Origin: CAZHZT01 sp964537285 | Lineage (GTDB): Bacteria; Bacteroidota; Bacteroidia; Chitinophagales; Saprospiraceae | Reading direction: 5' to 3' | Assembly: GCA_964537285.1 (NCBI GenBank) | Contig: CAZHZT010000114.1 | Coordinates: 1-18,923 of the forward strand | DNA: 18,923 nucleotides | Shown: in pieces, positions 13,872 through 18,923 of the stretch | Numbering within the stretch: position 1 is the first letter of the stretch | Layout of the letters: each line of letters begins with the position of its first letter | Notes under the pieces: generated by a model | The model's input: only the letters and a program-made list of their open reading frames with translations | Database searches by the model: none | What the model was told of the DNA's origin: nothing | Position numbers and translations under genes: made by a program

Positions 13872-16800
13872 ATGAAGATACGCATCATTGCTTCCATTTT
13901 CCTCCTATTCCTTTGTTTTTCAGGCTTCAGTCAGCAAACAGCAGTGTTCACTGAGGCCCAACGCTACTACAAGCAAGGGAACGAATTTTATTCCAAAGGC
14001 TTATTCGGCCCCGCTCAAAAGGAATATCAGAAAGCTATAAACTTACTACTACAAGTCAATGAACCAGAATTTGATTTACTTCGCGCCAAATCTCAGTTAG
14101 GATATGCCCAAAGTGGCGTTCGACTTGACCAACCCGACGGCAAACGAAGAGTAGTAGATTTTACCCGTAGGTATGCCCCTGATCCGGCAGCACAACAAGC
14201 GCTGTTAGAAATCGGTAATTACTACTATAATGAAAAGGATTACGATGAAGCTATAAAGCTTTACAAACAAATTGACACGGACGGGCTCACGAGGGAACAG
14301 CGCACAGAAGTGCTCTTCAAATTAGGTTATTGCCAATTTGTAAAAAAAGATTTTGATGACGCTAAAGAGAACTTTAAGCAAACCATTGAAATTGAAAATC
14401 AATTTTATTATCCCTCCAATTATTACTATGGCCTTACAGAATTCTTTGACACCAATTACGATGAAGCTATCAAAAGTTTTCAAAGAGTTAGTCGCTCACA
14501 GCGCTATAAGGCCCATGTTCCTTTCTATATCACACAAATTTACTTTGCAAAAGGTGAGTTCGATAATGTATTGAAATATGCCATTCCAAAAGTGGATGAT
14601 AATACCGTTTCTAAACGGGCGGAAATGAATCAATTGATTGGCCAGGCTTATTTTGAGAAAAAAGAATACCTCAATGCCCTCCCATACTTTGAATATTTCC
14701 TCAAAAAAGCTGAAAAGATCAGAGAAGAAGATTACTATCAAATTGGCTTTTCTTACTACAAAACAGAAGATTTCGGAAATGCCGTTGATAACTTTGAACA
14801 GCTCAGCAAAGTAGAAAGTGATATCGGCCAAAATGCGATGTATACCCTGGGTGACTGCCACCTAAAATTAGATGATAAAAACCGGGCGCGGAATGCTTTT
14901 TTGATCGCCAGCAAAATGGAATTCGACAGTGTTTTACAACAAACAGCTCTATTCAACTATGCCAAACTTTCTTACGAACTCAATTACGATCGTGCGGCAA
15001 TGACGAGCTTACAGCAAGTAAAGCCTTCGACTGAACAATATGAAGAAGCACAGGACCTGCTAAGCAATTTATTCTTAAAATCAAAGGATTTCAAAAGGGC
15101 TGTCGAGATACTGGAAGACATCCCTGATAAAACCCCTAAATTGAGAGAAAGCTATCAGGAAGTTACTTTTCTCAGGGGGCTTCAACTGTATCGCGAAAAA
15201 GAACTGGACGGAGCGGAATCTGCAAAAGTATACTTCAATAAATCGCTGGAAGAGCCTGTTAATAATCGCACCAGAGCACTTACCATTTTCTGGAAAGGGG
15301 AAATCGCTCATAGCCAGGGAGATTACGAGCTGAGCATATCTGAAATCAATAAGTTCTTGAGCCTGGCCAGAGGTATAAAGGATCTTCCGGAAGAATCTTC
15401 GATTTATGTAGCCAATTATATCCAAGGGTATAATTACCTAAAAAAAGAAAACTATACCGCCGCTTTGGAGTATTTCTCTGATGCCATTAATGGTATTCGT
15501 CAAAATGCTCGCAATATCGAAAACGAATATATCACAGAATACTTGTTGGGAGATGCCGTTCAACGTGCCGGTGATTGTTTGTTCAAACGCAATAGATACA
15601 ACGAAGCTCTTGTTTACTACAACGAGGCCGTTGAAAAAAGATATGAAGATTTTGATTACTCCTTATTCCAAAAAGCCATTATCGAAGGGCTGGAAGGAAG
15701 AAATACAGAAAAAATTCTTGCTCTGGAGGAATTAGCCGATAATTATCCAAATTCAAATTACGCTGACGAAGCTCTGCTATTCCTTGGATCTACCTACCAG
15801 GAAATGGATAAATTCTCTCAAGCGCAGGATCCCCTTATTCATTTAGTGAAAAACTATAAGGGAAGATCTAACCTGATCAATAAAGCACTGCTCAAACTGG
15901 GCTTGATAAATTACACCATTGGAAACGTCCAGGCTGCTTTAGATTACTACAAACAAGTGTTTGAAAACAATCCGGAGCCTGCCGAATCAACCAGTGCATT
16001 AGCTGCAATCCAGGAAATCTATGTTGACGATCTGGGGCAACCCGATAAATACATTGAGTTCCTGGAATCTATTCCCGGATATAATGTCGGGGATGCAGAA
16101 AAGGAAAAACTTAGCTTCGAAGCAGCTGAGGCTCAATATGAAAACGGAAATTATGAAAGGGCTATCAGTGGCTATGACCGCTATCTTCAGCGCTATCCAA
16201 ATGGTAGGTACAGCTTGGTGGTACATTATAACAGAGGTGAAGCCAACGCCATTCTTCGAAATTACAGCGAAGCTCTTGTAAATTATGACTATGTAGTAAA
16301 TAAAGGCTTAAGCAACTACTACGAAAGAGCCCTTAGAAAAGCAGCCATCATCAGTAGAGTTCACGAAAAGGACTATCAAAGGGCTTTCAAATACTACACT
16401 GAATATGAAGAAATAACAGCGGCTGAAGATGAGAAACTGGAGGCTATGCTTGGTGCTTTAATTTGTGCCTATGAAATTAAAAACACAGATGCCGTCTATC
16501 AATTGGCCAACAAAATCAATAATGCAGAACTAGCCAACAACGAACAAAAGTCACTAGCCTACTTCTATTTTGGGAAACTATCTTATGAGCAAAATGACAC
16601 GGCAGAAGCTTTGAACGCCTTCAGAAATTCAGGCAACCTCGCAGATACGGAAGAGGCTGCTGAATCAAGGTATATGATCGCAAAAATTTACTATGAAAAG
16701 CGCGATTTGGAAAAAGCAAAAGAACTGTGCTTAAACTCTCCGAATGTTAGTGCCAGTTATCCGGAATGGGTAGCGCGCCACCTTTTGTTATTGGCCGATA

Positions 16801-17009
16801 TTTTTGCTGAACAAGGCGATCTATTCAATGCAAAAGCAATTCTGGAAGGATTAATTGAGAATTTCGAAGAATCCCCGGAGATACTGGAAATTGCCCGAAA
16901 GAAACTCGACGGTATTGAAACGACCGAAAGAGCTAATAGCCGATTAGACACTAATACAGAAGATGACCTGCTAGAAATGGATGAATCCATTAATGAGGGA
17001 GGAAATTAA
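13872..17009 (+). CDS. Large secreted TPR protein
   Basis: A 1045-residue protein with a signal peptide (MKIRIIASIFLLFLCFSGFS, cut near FSQ). Almost all the rest is tetratricopeptide repeats of about 34 residues, for example AQRYYKQGNEFYSKGLF, LLEIGNYYYNEKDYDEA, VLFKLGYCQFVKKDFDDA and NQLIGQAYFEKKEYLNA. I would expect around twenty or more repeats forming a long superhelix for protein binding in the periplasm. The C-terminal tail (about 1025-1045) is acidic and low in complexity. No enzyme domain is seen. A 54-nt gap leads to an outer-membrane barrel gene, suggesting the TPR protein assists or docks on that barrel; similar neighbour pairs occur in Bacteroidota genomes, though I cannot name this one. 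Some repeat units resemble those in YbgF/BamD-type proteins. Confidence 0.9.
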   Translation: MKIRIIASIFLLFLCFSGFSQQTAVFTEAQRYYKQGNEFYSKGLFGPAQKEYQKAINLLLQVNEPEFDLLRAKSQLGYAQSGVRLDQPDGKRRVVDFTRRYAPDPAAQQALLEIGNYYYNEKDYDEAIKLYKQIDTDGLTREQRTEVLFKLGYCQFVKKDFDDAKENFKQTIEIENQFYYPSNYYYGLTEFFDTNYDEAIKSFQRVSRSQRYKAHVPFYITQIYFAKGEFDNVLKYAIPKVDDNTVSKRAEMNQLIGQAYFEKKEYLNALPYFEYFLKKAEKIREEDYYQIGFSYYKTEDFGNAVDNFEQLSKVESDIGQNAMYTLGDCHLKLDDKNRARNAFLIASKMEFDSVLQQTALFNYAKLSYELNYDRAAMTSLQQVKPSTEQYEEAQDLLSNLFLKSKDFKRAVEILEDIPDKTPKLRESYQEVTFLRGLQLYREKELDGAESAKVYFNKSLEEPVNNRTRALTIFWKGEIAHSQGDYELSISEINKFLSLARGIKDLPEESSIYVANYIQGYNYLKKENYTAALEYFSDAINGIRQNARNIENEYITEYLLGDAVQRAGDCLFKRNRYNEALVYYNEAVEKRYEDFDYSLFQKAIIEGLEGRNTEKILALEELADNYPNSNYADEALLFLGSTYQEMDKFSQAQDPLIHLVKNYKGRSNLINKALLKLGLINYTIGNVQAALDYYKQVFENNPEPAESTSALAAIQEIYVDDLGQPDKYIEFLESIPGYNVGDAEKEKLSFEAAEAQYENGNYERAISGYDRYLQRYPNGRYSLVVHYNRGEANAILRNYSEALVNYDYVVNKGLSNYYERALRKAAIISRVHEKDYQRAFKYYTEYEEITAAEDEKLEAMLGALICAYEIKNTDAVYQLANKINNAELANNEQKSLAYFYFGKLSYEQNDTAEALNAFRNSGNLADTEEAAESRYMIAKIYYEKRDLEKAKELCLNSPNVSASYPEWVARHLLLLADIFAEQGDLFNAKAILEGLIENFEESPEILEIARKKLDGIETTERANSRLDTNTEDDLLEMDESINEGGN

Positions 17010-17063
17010 CAGGGGATAAAATTGTGTTAGTTCAATTGTTTCACACACTAAAGAAAAATTTAA

Positions 17064-18794
17064 ATGCTTCCTATATTCAATAATAAAATGCAATTTACTA
17101 TAAATTCACGTTTTATTGGAGATTCATTGTTTTTGAAGATTTTTCTGCGAAAAATCTTCAAAAACAATGGATCTCATAAGATTTTCTTTCTTATAATCTT
17201 TCTGTTTGGCCTAAGTCCTGTTGTTGTTAATGCCCAAACAGAGGATGAGACCCTGGAAACGGAAGAAGTGGAAATCATCCGTAATTTCGATGCAAGATTA
17301 AAAGAAACTGAAAAACAGTTTCTGTCGCCAGAACTTCCCGAACCGAAGGAGGAAGATGGCCCTCTGGAGTATACCGTACCTTCTAAACTCCTGGCTATCG
17401 AATATCCAACCCCTAAAATCAGACCCATTGCTATGAGGCGGGATAAAATTCCCAGCGTTTATGCCGGTTACTTAAAGGCTGGCTTTGGCTCACCTAACTC
17501 TCCTTACTTGTTGGCGGGTTATCATTATGAAAAAGAGAAAGAACTCAACATCGGAGGGCAGGTTATGCACCACTCCGCCAATTTCAAGGATGTAGAAAAC
17601 CAACGCTTTTCCTTTACAAATGGTAAACTCTATGGTACTTACTTCTTTGAAGAAGGTTTTGCCGCCGAAGCTCAGTTAGCTTACACCGGTGATGTGGTTC
17701 ATTTTTACGGGTATAATGACCAGGATACCTCCTTTACTCAGGATGAAGTGCAGCGGCAAATCAATATCATTGACTTCGGTGGGCGTTTCTTCAATACCGA
17801 GACTACTTTCGATGATATAAACTACGAAGCTGCTGTTAACTTTTATTCTTTAAATGAATCTTTTGGGGATTCCAAAGAAACGGGTTTCGTGCTTGACGCG
17901 GGAATGACTAAATATTTCGAGGAAAAACATCCTCTTAACATAAAGCTGATTACCGATTTCACACAATTTAATGATTCGGTAAAGCAAGAACTGAATAACT
18001 TTTTCTTCCAACCAACTTTTTCCTATCACGGAGACAATTTCAACGTTAAGGTAGGGGCCAACGTTGCTTCAAGCCAGGACAACTTCTTCTTCTTTCCGGA
18101 TCTGGAAGTTTCCGTTTCTGTATTGGGAAGTCAGTTGGCTGCTTTTGCGGGTTGGAATGGAGACTTACGTAAGAACAATATGCGAAACCTGCTTCGCTAT
18201 AATCCTTTTATAAACTCTGTCATCGATGTTAGAAACACGAGATATCAGGATTTCTACGGGGGTTTAAAAGGGAATATTAACAACATTGAGTATCAAGCTC
18301 AGGCTGGTTATAAAACGACCAAGGATCTTGCCTTATTCCTGAATGATACCATTGACTCCAGGCAGCTTAACGTTGTCTATGACACGGCCAACATTTTTTA
18401 TTTAAAAGGGAGCATTATCGCTAATCCTGTTCAGGATCTGGAAGTCATTGCCACCTTAGGCTATAATGTCTTCGATTTAAATAATGAGGCAAAAGCCTGG
18501 CACTTGCCAAACCTTGAAGCCAATGTCGGTTTGATCTATTCAACCAAAGATGATAAGGCCCGTCTAAGAGCAGAGCTTTACCTGGCCAATGGCGTACCTT
18601 ATCTGGATGCACAACAAGATCAGCAAAATCTCAATGCATTGTATGATATAAGTCTAGGTGTAGAGTATTTCTTTGCCGAAAATATTGGTGGCTTTTTAAA
18701 TGTCAATAACCTGGCAAATAATAAACGGGAACGGTGGTTTAATTACCCTGTGTATGGTCTGAATGCGAATGCAGGAGTATCTGCACGTTTTTAA
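17064..18794 (+). CDS. Outer-membrane beta-barrel protein (TonB-receptor-like, no plug)
   Basis: Up to 576 residues. The hydrophobic signal core (KIFFLIIFLFGLSPVVVNAQ) ends at about residue 58, unusually far from the first ATG. A second ATG at 17088 shortens it by eight, and TTG codons at 17127 and 17133 would give a normal-length signal peptide, so the true start is uncertain. After a short acidic segment come alternating strands typical of a barrel (YAGYLKAGFG, YLLAGYHYEKEKELNIGG, and others), and the protein ends in GVSARF with a C-terminal Phe, the usual beta-signal for outer-membrane assembly. No TonB box or plug domain is visible, so automated names such as TonB-dependent receptor would be generous. 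It is probably co-transcribed with the TPR gene. Transported substrate unknown. Confidence 0.85.
   Translation: MLPIFNNKMQFTINSRFIGDSLFLKIFLRKIFKNNGSHKIFFLIIFLFGLSPVVVNAQTEDETLETEEVEIIRNFDARLKETEKQFLSPELPEPKEEDGPLEYTVPSKLLAIEYPTPKIRPIAMRRDKIPSVYAGYLKAGFGSPNSPYLLAGYHYEKEKELNIGGQVMHHSANFKDVENQRFSFTNGKLYGTYFFEEGFAAEAQLAYTGDVVHFYGYNDQDTSFTQDEVQRQINIIDFGGRFFNTETTFDDINYEAAVNFYSLNESFGDSKETGFVLDAGMTKYFEEKHPLNIKLITDFTQFNDSVKQELNNFFFQPTFSYHGDNFNVKVGANVASSQDNFFFFPDLEVSVSVLGSQLAAFAGWNGDLRKNNMRNLLRYNPFINSVIDVRNTRYQDFYGGLKGNINNIEYQAQAGYKTTKDLALFLNDTIDSRQLNVVYDTANIFYLKGSIIANPVQDLEVIATLGYNVFDLNNEAKAWHLPNLEANVGLIYSTKDDKARLRAELYLANGVPYLDAQQDQQNLNALYDISLGVEYFFAENIGGFLNVNNLANNKRERWFNYPVYGLNANAGVSARF
17119..17175. 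repeat. 26-bp-stem inverted repeat in the 5' part of the barrel gene
   Basis: Positions 17119-17144 pair with 17150-17175 (26 bp, one T-G wobble) around a CTGCG loop. The stem is AT-rich (core ATTGTTTTTGAAGATTTTT). It lies 110 nt past the TPR stop and inside the predicted N-terminal extension of the barrel protein, before its signal peptide core. It may be an attenuator or mRNA stabiliser between the two genes, or an inserted palindrome that has extended the reading frame. Confidence 0.85.
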
Positions 18795-18832
18795 ACATGA
18801 GTCATTCCGAAAATTCGGAATGACTCATGTTT
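18793..18832. terminator. 19-bp palindrome at the stop codon of the barrel gene
   Basis: Positions 18793-18811 pair perfectly with 18814-18832 around an AA loop, beginning within the TAA stop. The downstream T-run is only three bases, so termination may be weak. The same motif (GAGTCATTCCGAA) opens the dispersed repeat that follows, so it may be part of that element. Confidence 0.6.
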
Positions 18833-18923
18833 GTGAAAAACCTTCACATACACCTGTTAATCATAGCTTTACCTACTTTTTCCTTGATGAAAAAGTAGCA
18901 AAAAATCAAGGCTGTATTCAATT
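18798..18923 (+). repeat. Dispersed repeat, copy 2, cut by the window end
   Basis: This is homologous to 9826-9949 and runs off the right edge. Its last 51 nt (18873-18923) match 9899-9949 except at 18882 (C for T) and 18889 (G for A), which pair with each other in the hairpin 18873-18882 / 18889-18898 (loop CTTGAT). The opening palindrome is perfect here and decayed in copy 1. Confidence 0.85.

Overview
The window looks like a chromosomal segment of a member of the Bacteroidota, possibly a Saprospiria or Cytophagia relative. The evidence is the protein content: secreted WG-repeat caspase-like proteins, a DUF4384-type protein, a futalosine-pathway MqnD, and a TPR protein paired with an outer-membrane barrel. 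Other signs are moderately AT-rich DNA, mostly no Shine-Dalgarno sequences, and a TAnnTTTG-like promoter element before the alanine dehydrogenase gene. The genus cannot be fixed from sequence alone. I see no tRNA, rRNA, CRISPR array or transposase gene.

Layout. Positions 1-241 are a leader without a gene. Positions 242-6552 hold a plus-strand cluster of four genes, all with Sec-type signal peptides: a DUF4384-like protein, two tandem paralogous proteins of WG repeats plus a caspase (C14) domain, and a small LPP20-like protein. A G-rich 21-bp tandem repeat with quadruplex potential lies before the fourth gene. A bidirectional terminator at 6554-6584 separates this cluster from a minus-strand pair (8783 to 6611): a secreted protein of unknown function overlapping by 8 nt a group II PLP-dependent decarboxylase. 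A three-hairpin element with a 35-bp perfect stem (8860-8966) separates that pair from a minus-strand RluA-family pseudouridine synthase.

The gene-free stretch 9739-10291 carries a roughly 420-bp structured element bounded by 18-bp perfect inverted repeats. Part of it recurs at the right edge of the window (18798-18923). In the best-conserved 51 nt the only two differences between copies form a compensatory base pair in a hairpin.

Positions 10292-13708 hold plus-strand metabolic genes: mqnD (menaquinone by the futalosine route), ald (alanine dehydrogenase) and an ornithine aminotransferase, with terminators after the second and third. Positions 13872-18794 hold a 1045-residue secreted TPR protein followed by a 576-residue outer-membrane beta-barrel protein, probably one operon. 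A 26-bp-stem inverted repeat sits in the barrel gene's predicted N-terminal coding segment.

How the genes may work together. The most distinctive unit is the secreted caspase cluster, which I infer to be an envelope sensor and protease system: the WG repeats would bind ligands or partners and the C14 domains would cleave after basic residues, possibly with calcium. The TPR and barrel pair is a second envelope module. The remaining genes are housekeeping or amino-acid metabolism.
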